A stretch of DNA of 7,660 nucleotides from an uncultured Collinsella sp. (GCA_900540095.1 UQEO01000091.1:1-7660); one strand, 5' to 3'. Positions 1 through 6,699 are shown, counted from the first letter of the stretch. The notes: generated by a model not told the origin, from the sequence alone. Made by a program: numbers and translations.

Positions 1-1
1 G

Positions 2-1774
2 AGCTCGGGGTCCGAGGCCGTTTCTGCTGATGTCGAGCCCGCCGACGTCCGCCCTGGTCGCAGCCATCGTACTGCTGCTAAGCGCACGTCCAAGGCCAAG
101 GCTGCCAAGAAGGGTGCGTCCGAGGATTCCGCCGAGACGACCGCCGATGCATCGACTGATGCCGCCGAGCCCCAAGACGTCGAACAGTCTGCGTCCGAGA
201 AGCCCAAGCGCGGTCGCAAGAAGTCCGCTAAGGCCAAGGCCGCCGAGCAGCATGCCGAGGCCGAGCCGCAGGGCGATTCCAATGCCGAGGCCAGCGATGA
301 TGCTTCGGCTAACGAAGACGCCTCCGCAACCGATGGCACCGCCCCCGTCGAGACCGAAGAGAACGCTCGCCCCAACCGCCGTCAGCACAAGCGCAACGAC
401 GAGCGCAACGACCGCAAGGACGAGCGCAACAACGATCGCCGCAGCCGTCAGCGCGACCGCAAGCAGCGCAATAAGGAGCGCAATGCCGCTCCGACTGAGC
501 CCACGCTTTCGCGCGAGGAGCTCGCGGCCATGAAGGTCGCCGAGCTGCGCGAGAAGGCCAAGGAGTTCGAGATTGAGACGACCGGCAAGAAGAAGGCCGA
601 ACTCGTCGAAGAGATCTACACCACCGCCGCGAAGGCCGAGGGCTTCCGCGACATCAAGGGCATCCTGCAGATTCGCCCGGATAGCTCAGGCATCATCCAT
701 GCCCACGGCTACATGAAGTCCAACGACGACGCCTTCGTGCCCGCCTACCTCATCCGCTCCGCGCGCCTGCGCACGGGCGACGTCATCGAGGGCTCGCTGC
801 GTCCTTCGCGCGGCGGCGACAAGCGCGCCGGCCTCGCCAAGATCACGACCGTCAACGGTCTGGACCCCGAGCAGATTCGCAACCGCCCCAAGTTCGGTGA
901 CCTCACCCCGGTCTATCCTAACGAGCCGCTGCGCATGGAGCACGGCAAGGACTCCATTACCGGTCGCGCCATCGACATCGTGTCGCCGATCGGCAAGGGT
1001 CAGCGTGGCCTGATCGTGTCCCCGCCCAAGGCCGGCAAGACCACGATTCTTAAGAAGATCTGCCAGTCCATCTCGATTAACAACCCCGAGGTGCACCTCA
1101 TCTGCCTGCTCGTCGACGAGCGCCCCGAAGAGGTCACCGATATGCAGCGTTCCATCAAGGGCGAGGTTGTGGCGTCGACCTTCGATATGCCCGCCGACAA
1201 CCACACTCGCGTGGCAGAGCTCGTCATCGAGCGCGCCAAGCGCATCGTGGAACTGGGCGGCGATGTTGTAGTTGTGCTCGACTCCATCACGCGTCTTGCC
1301 CGCGCCTACAACTTGGCGGCGCCCGCCTCAGGCCGCATCCTTTCGGGCGGCGTTGATTCGGCGGCACTGTATCCGCCCAAGCGTTTTCTGGGTGCAGCCC
1401 GCAATATCGAGAACGGTGGCTCGCTCACCATCCTGGCCTCCGCACTCATCGATACCGGTTCCAAGATGGACGAGGTCATTTTTGAGGAGTTCAAGGGTAC
1501 CGGCAACATGGAGCTCAAGCTCGACCGCGACCTGGCCGATCGCCGCATTTTCCCGGCCATCGACCCTGTTGCCTCGGGTACGCGCAACGAGGACCTGCTG
1601 GTCGACGAGCAGATGCGCCCGTTTGTCTTTGGTCTGCGTCGCATCCTCGCCGGCATGAACAATACCGAGCGCGCGGCCGCATCGTTTATCAAGGGCCTCA
1701 AGGGCACCAACACCAACCAGGAGTTCCTGGTGCGTTCGGCCAAAAAGCATAGCGACTACGAGCAGACGTTCTAA
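2..1774 (+). CDS. rho: Transcription termination factor Rho, 5'-truncated by the window edge
   Basis: Rho is the hexameric RNA-dependent ATPase/helicase that ends transcription in the cytoplasm. The frame is open from base 2, so the true start lies outside; 590 residues are visible, against about 420 for E. coli Rho. Visible residues 1-168 are a low-complexity extension: Ala/Glu/Lys-rich with basic patches near 27-37 and 67-79, then an Arg/Asn/Asp-rich block at about 123-161. A Rho_N helical bundle follows (about 169-208), then the OB-fold RNA-binding domain (about 214-290). The ATPase core has a Walker A loop, PPKAGKT, at 341-347 and a Walker B Asp at 427 in VVVLDSITRLARAYN. GGVDSAALYPPKRF and FKGTGNMEL follow. 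An in-frame ATG at 530 is not the start, because it sits inside the helical bundle and coding continues upstream. Charged inserts are known in actinobacterial Rho (for example Micrococcus luteus). Identification is secure. Confidence 0.97.
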   Translation, partial: SSGSEAVSADVEPADVRPGRSHRTAAKRTSKAKAAKKGASEDSAETTADASTDAAEPQDVEQSASEKPKRGRKKSAKAKAAEQHAEAEPQGDSNAEASDDASANEDASATDGTAPVETEENARPNRRQHKRNDERNDRKDERNNDRRSRQRDRKQRNKERNAAPTEPTLSREELAAMKVAELREKAKEFEIETTGKKKAELVEEIYTTAAKAEGFRDIKGILQIRPDSSGIIHAHGYMKSNDDAFVPAYLIRSARLRTGDVIEGSLRPSRGGDKRAGLAKITTVNGLDPEQIRNRPKFGDLTPVYPNEPLRMEHGKDSITGRAIDIVSPIGKGQRGLIVSPPKAGKTTILKKICQSISINNPEVHLICLLVDERPEEVTDMQRSIKGEVVASTFDMPADNHTRVAELVIERAKRIVELGGDVVVVLDSITRLARAYNLAAPASGRILSGGVDSAALYPPKRFLGAARNIENGGSLTILASALIDTGSKMDEVIFEEFKGTGNMELKLDRDLADRRIFPAIDPVASGTRNEDLLVDEQMRPFVFGLRRILAGMNNTERAAASFIKGLKGTNTNQEFLVRSAKKHSDYEQTF

Positions 1775-1811
1775 GTCGTCAACCGCACGCGGCGTTATTG
1801 CCGGCGCGATG

Positions 1812-1842
1812 AAGGGTCGGGGCTTGCGCCTCGGCCCTTTTT
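1812..1842 (+). terminator. Intrinsic terminator of rho
   Basis: An 11-bp stem (1812-1822 with 1829-1839, including two G-T wobbles) closes a 6-nt CTTGCG loop and runs straight into a five-T tract. It lies 37 nt after the rho stop codon and separates rho from the next unit. Confidence 0.88.
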
Positions 1843-1919
1843 ATATCGCCACTCGGCGCCAGTTATCGACCATAAGACTGGCAAGCAGCAGGTTTCCCGT
1901 TTCAATCCGACATCGTCGC

Positions 1920-1948
1920 TTGCAATCGACGGGGCGGTTTCGCATAAT
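1920..1948 (+). promoter_or_regulatory. Sigma70-type promoter for the 2085-3942 unit
   Basis: TTGCAA at 1920-1925 and CATAAT at 1943-1948 are separated by exactly 17 bp, which suits the housekeeping sigma factor. The start would fall near 1955, giving a leader of about 130 nt before the ATG at 2085. The tRNA promoter at 6426 has the same form (TTGCAT, 17 bp, AATAAT), which supports both calls. The 310-nt gap from 1775 to 2084 holds only the rho terminator, this promoter and the leader. Confidence 0.6.
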
Positions 1949-1977
1949 AGCTTTTAAGCTTCGCGACGGAAAACGCA

Positions 1978-2026
1978 GATGAAACGAACCATATACCGTT
2001 GCTTTGGGGCATAGCCCCGCTTCATC
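1978..2026 (+). promoter_or_regulatory. Structured leader with a possible 11-codon upstream ORF
   Basis: A tight hairpin (GGGGC at 2006-2010, loop ATA, GCCCC at 2014-2018) sits inside a wider pairing of GATGAA (1978-1983) with TTCATC (2021-2026). An ATG at 1979 opens an 11-codon frame (MKRTIYRCFGA) whose TAG stop at 2012-2014 falls in the loop of the hairpin. The only Shine-Dalgarno-like bases before it are a weak GGA. The pairing is visible in the sequence; any regulatory role is inference, and I recognise no riboswitch class. Confidence 0.25.
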
Positions 2027-2073
2027 TTCTCTCGCGCAGCCAACTGAATGATGCGATTTGGGTGCTGGAAGAT

Positions 2074-2081
2074 GGGGAGAG
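2074..2081 (+). promoter_or_regulatory. Ribosome binding site that fixes the start at 2085
   Basis: GGGGAGAG ends 3 nt before the ATG at 2085, with its GGAG core 5 nt away. A longer frame from a TTG at 2058 has no such site, so the ATG is preferred. Confidence 0.7.
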
Positions 2082-2084
2082 CTC

Positions 2085-3485
2085 ATGGCTTCTTCTGATG
2101 CAACACAACGAGCAGTCCTTGCCGGACTTTCGTGCGGGATCGGCCTTGCCGCTCCCGTGGTTATGTATGCCGCGACGCTGCCGTTTTCGTCTGTGAACGA
2201 GACGGTCGTGGCGGGTGCGGTTCCCTTCGCCGTGGGCGCGGTGGCGGGCGTGGGTATCTATGCCGCCTCGCTGGGTATCTCCGAGTATCGTGCGCAGCGT
2301 GAAGAGCGTCTGTTCCAGCCCGATGCCATGGGCGGTGCCGCCAATCTCAATCAGCATCAAAGCGAGTTCAAGACCGCCTCGATTCCAGCTCAGCAGCAGG
2401 ATGCGACTCCTTACGCTGCGGCTTCTGCTTCTCAGGCTCAGGCGGAGCAGTCTACCTCGGCATTCCTTTCCGGCCTGACCGGTGCGTTCCAGCGCCGTCA
2501 TGCCGATGATGGTGTCCCTACCATCGCTCGAGCCGCAGATGCTATGGACGAGGACGAGGCTTGGTCCATGATCGACAGTATGCTCGACGACGATTCGCCG
2601 GTGAGCTGCGACCCTGCACACTCGCGCGACGTCTATCAAGTCGCCATCGACGAGCTCACCAACGGCGGGCAGACCGGCTCCTTCAATCGCGACGACATCG
2701 CCGCCGCGGCACGCGCCGTGTCGGGCTCCCAGGCCGCCCCTGCGGGCAGCACGGCGGCTTTCGTGGCACTCGTTGCCAACGCGGCAGCCAATTACGCGTA
2801 CAACGCTACCTCGGGCGACGCGAACGCTTCTGCCGATAATTCGTACGTTGATGAAGCCATGACCGCTGACGAGGAGGCCGTTGCTGCCCGCCGTGCCGCC
2901 GAAAGCTCTTTGTGGGGCGCTCCTGCCCAGCAGCAGGCGGCTGAGGCTGCGCCGGACAACGCAAAACTCGCCAGCATGCCTATCATCTCCGGTGCTGCGG
3001 ACATCGATCTCGATGACCTCGATGAGCCTGCAGCCATCACCGCATCTATTGAAGCCCAAGATCGCATCGACACCGGCGACCTTTCGGACGCCTCGCTCGA
3101 GGTTGATGTCCCCATGGCCGATTACTCGGGCCACGAGGACATGTGGGCCGCCGCCACCGCGATTCTGGATGAGATTGACGAGCCCGCTCCTGTTGCAGCC
3201 CCCGCTCCCGTCGCTGCCCCTCAGCCTGCTGCCCCCGCCTATGTCGGCCGTCACAGCGCTGTGTTCCCCGAGGATACCGCCCGTATCTCACGCGAGAGCA
3301 TCGAGCGAGCCGAGGCTATTGCCGCCGGCATTATGGAAAATCGTCGTCACGAGCGCGTCAATCAGATCCTCGAGGAAGAGATCGAGCGCCTGCAGTCCTC
3401 TACCGCCAAGCGTACGGGCCGTGCCTATCTGAGCGTTATCGAGGGCGGTACCGCCAGCTTCGCGCCGCTCCGCGCGGAGGCATAA
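2085..3485 (+). CDS. Unrecognised two-TM membrane protein with a long acidic, Ala-rich cytoplasmic tail
   Basis: I do not recognise this 466-residue protein. Two hydrophobic segments (about 10-32 and 41-64) form a hairpin at the N terminus, followed by a basic stretch, SEYRAQREER, that suggests both ends face the cytoplasm. The remainder is low-complexity: Gln/Ala-rich (about 95-125), acidic around DEDEAW and LDDD (154-170), an Asp-rich patch IDLDDLDEP (307-315), and a Pro/Ala/Val linker (about 367-386). A more ordered C-terminal helix (about 400-440, including NQILEEEIERLQ) could form a coiled coil. No catalytic motif is visible. The Cys in GLSC does not make a proper lipobox. The vanZ-like gene follows after 7 nt, so they are probably co-transcribed. 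A scaffold or envelope-associated role is possible but only a guess. The antisense frame over the same DNA is treated as a shadow. Confidence 0.82.
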   Translation: MASSDATQRAVLAGLSCGIGLAAPVVMYAATLPFSSVNETVVAGAVPFAVGAVAGVGIYAASLGISEYRAQREERLFQPDAMGGAANLNQHQSEFKTASIPAQQQDATPYAAASASQAQAEQSTSAFLSGLTGAFQRRHADDGVPTIARAADAMDEDEAWSMIDSMLDDDSPVSCDPAHSRDVYQVAIDELTNGGQTGSFNRDDIAAAARAVSGSQAAPAGSTAAFVALVANAAANYAYNATSGDANASADNSYVDEAMTADEEAVAARRAAESSLWGAPAQQQAAEAAPDNAKLASMPIISGAADIDLDDLDEPAAITASIEAQDRIDTGDLSDASLEVDVPMADYSGHEDMWAAATAILDEIDEPAPVAAPAPVAAPQPAAPAYVGRHSAVFPEDTARISRESIERAEAIAAGIMENRRHERVNQILEEEIERLQSSTAKRTGRAYLSVIEGGTASFAPLRAEA

Positions 3486-3492
3486 CTTCTGC

Positions 3493-3942
3493 ATGGTTAA
3501 GATCAATCGAAAATGGGCGGTCGCGACCTGCCTGATGGCGCTCTTGATCTGGGGCAATTCGCTGGTTCCCGGCTCGGGGTCGGGCTCGCTGAGCCTAACG
3601 GTCATGGAAGCTATCCGCTGTTTCCTGCACGGCGTGGGACTTCCATATGAATGGGTGACCAACTTTGTTGTTCGCAAGTGCGCGCATTTTACCGAGTATA
3701 TGGTGCTCGGCATTCTGGCAACGCACGCCTTTGATTTTGAGGGCCGGCGCACCTTTGACGTGCTGCTGCCCACGGCGGTGTTCCTGCTGCTGATTCCCTC
3801 GATCGACGAGACGATTCAGCTCTTTGTGCCGGGACGCGCCGGCATGATCACCGATGTGATGATCGACTGCTGTGGAGCGGCAACGGGCGTTGTGCTCCGA
3901 TATCTCTTACAGTCGCTGATGTACGCCAAAAAGGCCGCCTAG
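3493..3942 (+). CDS. VanZ-like family membrane protein
   Basis: This 149-residue protein has four predicted membrane helices (about 8-24, 57-77, 88-104 and 122-141). It carries the two VanZ-family signatures: RKCAHFTEYMVLG at 61-73, and a block with D105-E106, Q109, P113-G-R115, D121 and G128. The family is named after VanZ of the vanA cluster, which gives low-level teicoplanin resistance, but most members, often near unrelated genes, have no proven role. No vanA/H/X or vanRS genes are in the window, so resistance should not be inferred. GGAGG at 3476-3480 lies 12 nt before the ATG, which is rather far. The gap to the preceding gene is 7 nt, which argues for one operon and perhaps a shared envelope function. 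Confidence 0.9.
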   Translation: MVKINRKWAVATCLMALLIWGNSLVPGSGSGSLSLTVMEAIRCFLHGVGLPYEWVTNFVVRKCAHFTEYMVLGILATHAFDFEGRRTFDVLLPTAVFLLLIPSIDETIQLFVPGRAGMITDVMIDCCGAATGVVLRYLLQSLMYAKKAA

Positions 3943-4020
3943 GACGTATTGTTTGGTCCTCGGCGCGTGCCGCTCATATACTCGTTAGGTTGTTTTGTTT
4001 GGTCGTAGGGGGCCTTTTTT
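3928..4020. terminator. Candidate bidirectional terminator between convergent genes
   Basis: AAAAAGGCC (3928-3936), CCTA (3938-3941) and GAC (3943-3945) pair in register with GTC (4002-4004), TAGG (4006-4009) and GGCCTTTTT (4011-4019), broken by single G-G mismatches. The stem ends in T6 on the + strand and has T5 on the - strand, so it could stop both the vanZ-like unit and the sugar kinase. The loop is unusually long (about 56 nt) and holds a small CGGC-GCGT-GCCG hairpin (3961-3972). AGGAC (3941-3945) can instead pair locally with GTCCT (3956-3960), giving a competing fold. No compact terminator is visible anywhere else in the 160-nt gap. Confidence 0.35.
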
Positions 4021-4102
4021 ATTTGAGGGCTTATATGGGGCGTGGTGGCGTCGTTCCGTAGGTTGGATTTGCCGAGCGCGCCACGCCCTGTGGGTGCGTC
4101 TG

Positions 4103-4993
4103 CTACTGAAGCGCCTGTGCGCCCAGGGCCAGGCAGCCCATGATGCCCTGCTTGCCCTCGAGGCTGTTGTTGACGATGTAGCTATCGATGTCGTTGACCT
4201 CGGGCGTGACGATATAGCCGTTGAGCATCTCTGCGCACTTCTTGCGTGCGAGCGGCACGATGGGGGTGTGGTCGGCCACGCCGCCGCCGATGATGATCTT
4301 TTGCGGCGCGTAGCACAGCGTGTAGGTCATGAGTGCCTGTGCCAGATAGCCGGCGAGCAGGTCCATGGCCTCCAGGTCATCGGCCATGTCTCCGGCGCTC
4401 TTGCCATCCCAGCGCTTTTTAACGCCGGGGCCGGCAATGAGGCCCTCGAGGCAGTTGTCGTGGAAGGGGCAGGCGCTGTGCTCGCCAATGGTGTCGCGCG
4501 GGTCGCGCGTGACCAGGATGTGGCCAGCCTCGGGATGCATCATGCCGTGCACGAGCTTACCGCCCGAGAGCACGCCGGCGCCCACGCCGGTGCCGATGGT
4601 CAGATACACAACGTCAGTGAGGCCCTGGGCGCAACCAAAGGTGACCTCGCCCAGGCAGGCGACGTTGACGTCGGTGTCGTAGCCGCAGGGGATATTGAGC
4701 TCGTTTTGGATAGTGCCCAGCAGGTCAAAGTAGCGCCATGCCGTTTTGGGCGTCTCCAGGATCTTGCCGTATTGGGGCGAAGCGGGGTTGACTGCGGTGG
4801 GGCCAAAGGCGCCGATGCCCAGTGCGGCGATGCCCTTGTCGGCAAACCATGCATTGACGGCCTCAACGGTCTCCTGCGGGGTCGTGGTCGCGATCTGCTC
4901 ACGCTCCAGGACCGTACCGTCTGCATAGCCCGTGGCGCAGACCATCTTGGTGCCGCCGGCCTCGAGCGCTCCGATAAGCTGCTGTTCTGCCAT
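4103..4993 (-). CDS. ROK-family sugar kinase, probable fructokinase (EC 2.7.1.4)
   Basis: This 296-residue protein should phosphorylate fructose, or a related hexose, with ATP in the cytoplasm and feed glycolysis. It shows the ROK phosphate loop EAGGTK at 11-16, the catalytic-base region YDTDVN with Asp108, TIGTGVGAG at 132-140, and the zinc-site pattern with His158, Cys175, His178 and Cys181 (CPFHDNC). The EAGGTK start, TPKxxWR segment, zinc loop and late IIIGGGV resemble, from memory, the Bacillus subtilis YdhR/GmuE fructokinase group more than glucokinases or ROK repressors. There is no N-terminal helix-turn-helix, so it is an enzyme rather than a regulator. The ATG at 4993 has GAGAGG 6 nt upstream. 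Substrate is inferred from family resemblance; glucose or mannose cannot be excluded. The + strand frame opposite is a shadow. Confidence 0.9.
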   Translation of the reverse strand: MAEQQLIGALEAGGTKMVCATGYADGTVLEREQIATTTPQETVEAVNAWFADKGIAALGIGAFGPTAVNPASPQYGKILETPKTAWRYFDLLGTIQNELNIPCGYDTDVNVACLGEVTFGCAQGLTDVVYLTIGTGVGAGVLSGGKLVHGMMHPEAGHILVTRDPRDTIGEHSACPFHDNCLEGLIAGPGVKKRWDGKSAGDMADDLEAMDLLAGYLAQALMTYTLCYAPQKIIIGGGVADHTPIVPLARKKCAEMLNGYIVTPEVNDIDSYIVNNSLEGKQGIMGCLALGAQALQ

Positions 4994-5031
4994 AGTATTC
5001 CTCTCTCTGGGACGAGTCGCTCCGTGACTAA

Positions 5032-5060
5032 AGTATAGGGCTCTAAACCATTTAAGAAAG
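5032..5060 (-). promoter_or_regulatory. Probable promoter of the sugar kinase gene
   Basis: Read on the - strand, TATACT (5032-5037) is a good -10 element about 40 nt before the kinase start. The -35 region is poor (CTTTCT or TTTCTT at about 5054-5060). It lies just past the aminotransferase terminator, which fits an independent unit; an activator may be needed. Confidence 0.4.
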
Positions 5061-5065
5061 CGCTA

Positions 5066-5108
5066 TAAAAAGAAGCCTCGCAACGTGGCGGGCGGTGCGG
5101 GGCTTCTT
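5066..5108 (-). terminator. Intrinsic terminator of the aminotransferase gene
   Basis: A 13-bp stem pairs 5070-5082 with 5096-5108 (one G-T wobble) around a 13-nt loop. On the - strand it leads into TTCTTTTTAT, and it begins 26 nt after the aminotransferase stop. On the + strand only three Ts follow, so it is mainly a minus-strand terminator. Confidence 0.85.
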
Positions 5109-5134
5109 TGGTTGCTTTAGTTGCCGGGCCGTCA

Positions 5135-6316
5135 TTACCCGCGCGGCTTGATTTTATCACGTAGCGACTTGAGGTTCTCCAGTGCCGCGTTAAGCGTCTC
5201 GTCCCGCTTGGCAAAGTGGAAACGAATCAGATGGTTGACGGGCTCGCGGAAGAAGCTCGAGCCGGGCACGGCGCCCACGCCCACCTTGGATGCGAGGTCC
5301 TCGCAGAATTCGAGGTCGCTGTCATAGCCAAACTCAGAGATGTCCATCATGACGTAGTAGGCGCCCTGTGGCACGTTATGCTCAAGACCGATGCTATCGA
5401 GCCCCTGGCAGAACAGGTCGCGTTTGGCGGTATAGAGGTTAAGGACCTCATCGTAATAGCTGTCGTCGAAGTTGAGGGCGGTGACAACGGCTTCCTGCAG
5501 GGGAGCGGCGGCACCCACGGTGAGAAAGTCGTGGACCTTCTTGATACGCTCGGTGATCTGGGCCGGGGCGATGGTGTAGCCCAGACGCCAGCCGGTGATG
5601 GAGTACGTCTTAGACAGCGAGCTGCAGCTGATGGTTCGCTCGAACATGCCGGGCAGCGTGGCCATATAGACGTGCTCATGGGGCGCGTAGACGATGTGCT
5701 CGTATACCTCGTCGGTGATGCAGTAGGCGTCGTACTGTTTGCAGAGGTCGGCGATAAAGGTGAGCTCCTCGCGCGTAAAGACCTTGCCGCAGGGGTTGGA
5801 AGGGTTGCACAGGACGATGGCCTTGGGGTCGTTGTCGCGGAAGGCCGCCTCGAGTGTCTCGCGGTCAAAGTCGAATGTGGGCGGGTTGAGCGGCACGTAG
5901 ATGGGCTCGGCACCCGAAAGGATCGTGTCGGCGCCGTAGTTCTCGTAGAACGGCGAGAAGATGACGACCTTATCGCCGGGGTTCGTGACCGTCATCATGG
6001 CGGCCATCATGGCCTCGGTGGAGCCGCAGGTGACTACGATATTCTCGTTGGGGTTCACCGGCATGCCCATAAAGTGCTCCTGTTTGGCGGCGAGTGCCTC
6101 GCGCATGGCCTGGGAGCCCCAGGTTATGGAGTACTGGTGATAGAGCGGCTTGGGATCGGCGGCGATGGCGCTGAGGCTATCGAGCAGCTGCGCCGGGGGA
6201 TCGAAGTCGGGGAAGCCCTGCGACAGGTTGACGGCGCCGTACTTATTGGAGATGCGTGTCATGCGGCGGATGACCGAATCGGTAAATCTTGCCGTGCGGT
6301 TGGAGAGTTCTTTCAT
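5135..6316 (-). CDS. Class I/II pyridoxal-phosphate aminotransferase
   Basis: A 393-residue fold-type I aminotransferase that should move amino groups between amino acids and 2-oxo acids in the cytoplasm. The N-terminal NLSQGFPDFDPP (30-41) is typical of class I enzymes. GSTEA (98-102) would bind the PLP phosphate. NPSNPCG (171-177), Asp202 and Tyr205 in TDEVYEHIVY, the Schiff-base Lys236 in SLSKTYSITGWRLGY, Arg244, and the substrate-carboxylate Arg365 in LIRFHF are all present, so it should be active. It resembles aspartate, aromatic and methionine/kynurenine aminotransferase subgroups; specificity cannot be read from sequence alone. The start is placed at 6316 because AAAGGA lies 5 nt upstream. 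An in-frame ATG at 6334 adds six residues but its nearest AGGAG is about 19 nt away. It is monocistronic, with its own terminator. Confidence 0.93.
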   Translation of the reverse strand: MKELSNRTARFTDSVIRRMTRISNKYGAVNLSQGFPDFDPPAQLLDSLSAIAADPKPLYHQYSITWGSQAMREALAAKQEHFMGMPVNPNENIVVTCGSTEAMMAAMMTVTNPGDKVVIFSPFYENYGADTILSGAEPIYVPLNPPTFDFDRETLEAAFRDNDPKAIVLCNPSNPCGKVFTREELTFIADLCKQYDAYCITDEVYEHIVYAPHEHVYMATLPGMFERTISCSSLSKTYSITGWRLGYTIAPAQITERIKKVHDFLTVGAAAPLQEAVVTALNFDDSYYDEVLNLYTAKRDLFCQGLDSIGLEHNVPQGAYYVMMDISEFGYDSDLEFCEDLASKVGVGAVPGSSFFREPVNHLIRFHFAKRDETLNAALENLKSLRDKIKPRG

Positions 6317-6321
6317 GACGG

Positions 6322-6327
6322 TCCTTT
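6322..6327 (-). promoter_or_regulatory. Ribosome binding site fixing the aminotransferase start
   Basis: On the - strand, AAAGGA lies 5 nt before the ATG at 6316. The upstream in-frame ATG at 6334 lacks a correctly spaced site. Confidence 0.7.
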
Positions 6328-6390
6328 CGAGCATTTGCAGTGGGGCAAGTTTACTCCTATGGAACCGGTAGGATTTGCCTGAAATGGTCT

Positions 6391-6420
6391 CGAAAAACTC
6401 TTTTCAAAATTCTGAAAATT
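6391..6420. promoter_or_regulatory. AT-rich block with an 18-bp near-palindrome: UP element or operator
   Basis: TTTTCA (6401-6406) and TGAAAA (6413-6418) flank a six-base centre, and 8 of 9 base pairs are symmetric over 6401-6418. The block is strikingly AT-rich in a GC-rich genome. It sits directly upstream of the tRNA -35 box, where an UP element binding the RNA polymerase alpha subunit would be, and about 85 nt upstream of the aminotransferase start on the other strand. I see no convincing promoter for the aminotransferase here. Confidence 0.4.
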
Positions 6421-6425
6421 GGGGC

Positions 6426-6454
6426 TTGCATCGCGTGGCGTTCCTTGCAATAAT
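6426..6454 (+). promoter_or_regulatory. Promoter of the tRNA-His/Lys/Lys operon
   Basis: TTGCAT (6426-6431) and AATAAT (6449-6454) are 17 bp apart. The start should be near 6461, about 20 nt before tRNA-His. The GC-rich stretch after the -10 box (GTCGAGCGCG) is typical of growth-rate-controlled stable-RNA promoters. A small leader hairpin, GCGC-GAA-GCGC, follows at 6461-6471. Confidence 0.68.
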
Positions 6455-6480
6455 AGTCGAGCGCGAAGCGCACAGGATAC

Positions 6481-6558
6481 GGTGGGTGTAGCTCAGTTGG
6501 CTAGAGCGACGGGTTGTGGTCCCGTAGGTCGAGGGTTCGAGTCCCTTTACCCACCCCA
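6481..6558 (+). tRNA. tRNA-His (GTG)
   Basis: A complete cloverleaf with the extra 5' G(-1) that marks tRNA-His. The acceptor stem GTGGGTG pairs with TACCCAC, the D arm has GCTC/GAGC, and the anticodon stem ACGGG/CCCGT encloses loop TTGTGGT with anticodon GTG. The T arm is GAGGG-TTCGAGT-CCCTT (one wobble). CCA is encoded at 6556-6558. First gene of a three-tRNA operon. Confidence 0.96.
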
Positions 6559-6580
6559 GTTCTTGCTTCGTGTTGATATC

Positions 6581-6656
6581 GGGTCGTTAGCTCAGTTGGT
6601 AGAGCAGGGGACTCTTAATCCCAAGGTCCAGGGTTCGACCCCCTGACGGCCCACCA
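6581..6656 (+). tRNA. tRNA-Lys (CTT), first copy
   Basis: The acceptor GGGTCGT pairs with ACGGCCC (one wobble). The D arm is GCTC/GAGC, the anticodon loop CTCTTAA gives anticodon CTT, and the T arm is CAGGG-TTCGACC-CCCTG. CCA is encoded. It lies 22 nt after tRNA-His and is identical over all 76 nt to the copy at 6700. Confidence 0.96.
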
Positions 6657-6669
6657 CACGATATCTCCT

Positions 6670-6695
6670 CTAAAGTCCGCCACAACGGACTTTAG
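6670..6695 (+). repeat. Perfect 10-bp hairpin between the two tRNA-Lys genes
   Basis: CTAAAGTCCG (6670-6679) and CGGACTTTAG (6686-6695) pair perfectly around the loop CCACAA. No T tract follows, only CTTTG before the next tRNA, so it is unlikely to be an efficient terminator. A processing signal or decayed terminator is possible. Confidence 0.6.
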
Positions 6696-6699
6696 CTTT

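Noticed and set aside
30..533. + strand frame of 167 codons, Pro/Arg-rich
   Set aside because: It overlaps the rho extension in another frame, and its composition is what a GC-rich shadow gives. The rho frame is continuous through it.
2117..2137. Possible lipoprotein signal ending in GLSC
   Set aside because: The bases before the Cys do not form a lipobox, the N terminus lacks the usual basic charge, and the hydrophobic stretch continues past the Cys.
2022..3254. 410-codon minus-strand frame
   Set aside because: It is antisense to the two-TM protein gene, which has a promoter, a ribosome site and a linked downstream gene. The antisense protein has no recognisable motif.
3953..3982. Promoter-like TTGGTC, 18 bp, TATACT in the convergent gap
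   Set aside because: A transcript from it would meet the T tract at 4015 after about 30 nt or run antisense into the kinase gene. Nothing downstream justifies it.
3995..5038. 347-codon + strand frame opposite the sugar kinase
   Set aside because: The minus strand encodes a clear ROK kinase. The long open antisense frame follows from GC-biased codon positions.
5216..6382. 388-codon + strand frame opposite the aminotransferase
   Set aside because: The minus strand carries every expected PLP-enzyme residue. This frame is a shadow and is Gly/Val/Asp-rich without motifs.
6419..6646. 75-codon frame across the tRNA genes
   Set aside because: It runs through tRNA-His and tRNA-Lys, so it is a chance frame over structural RNA.
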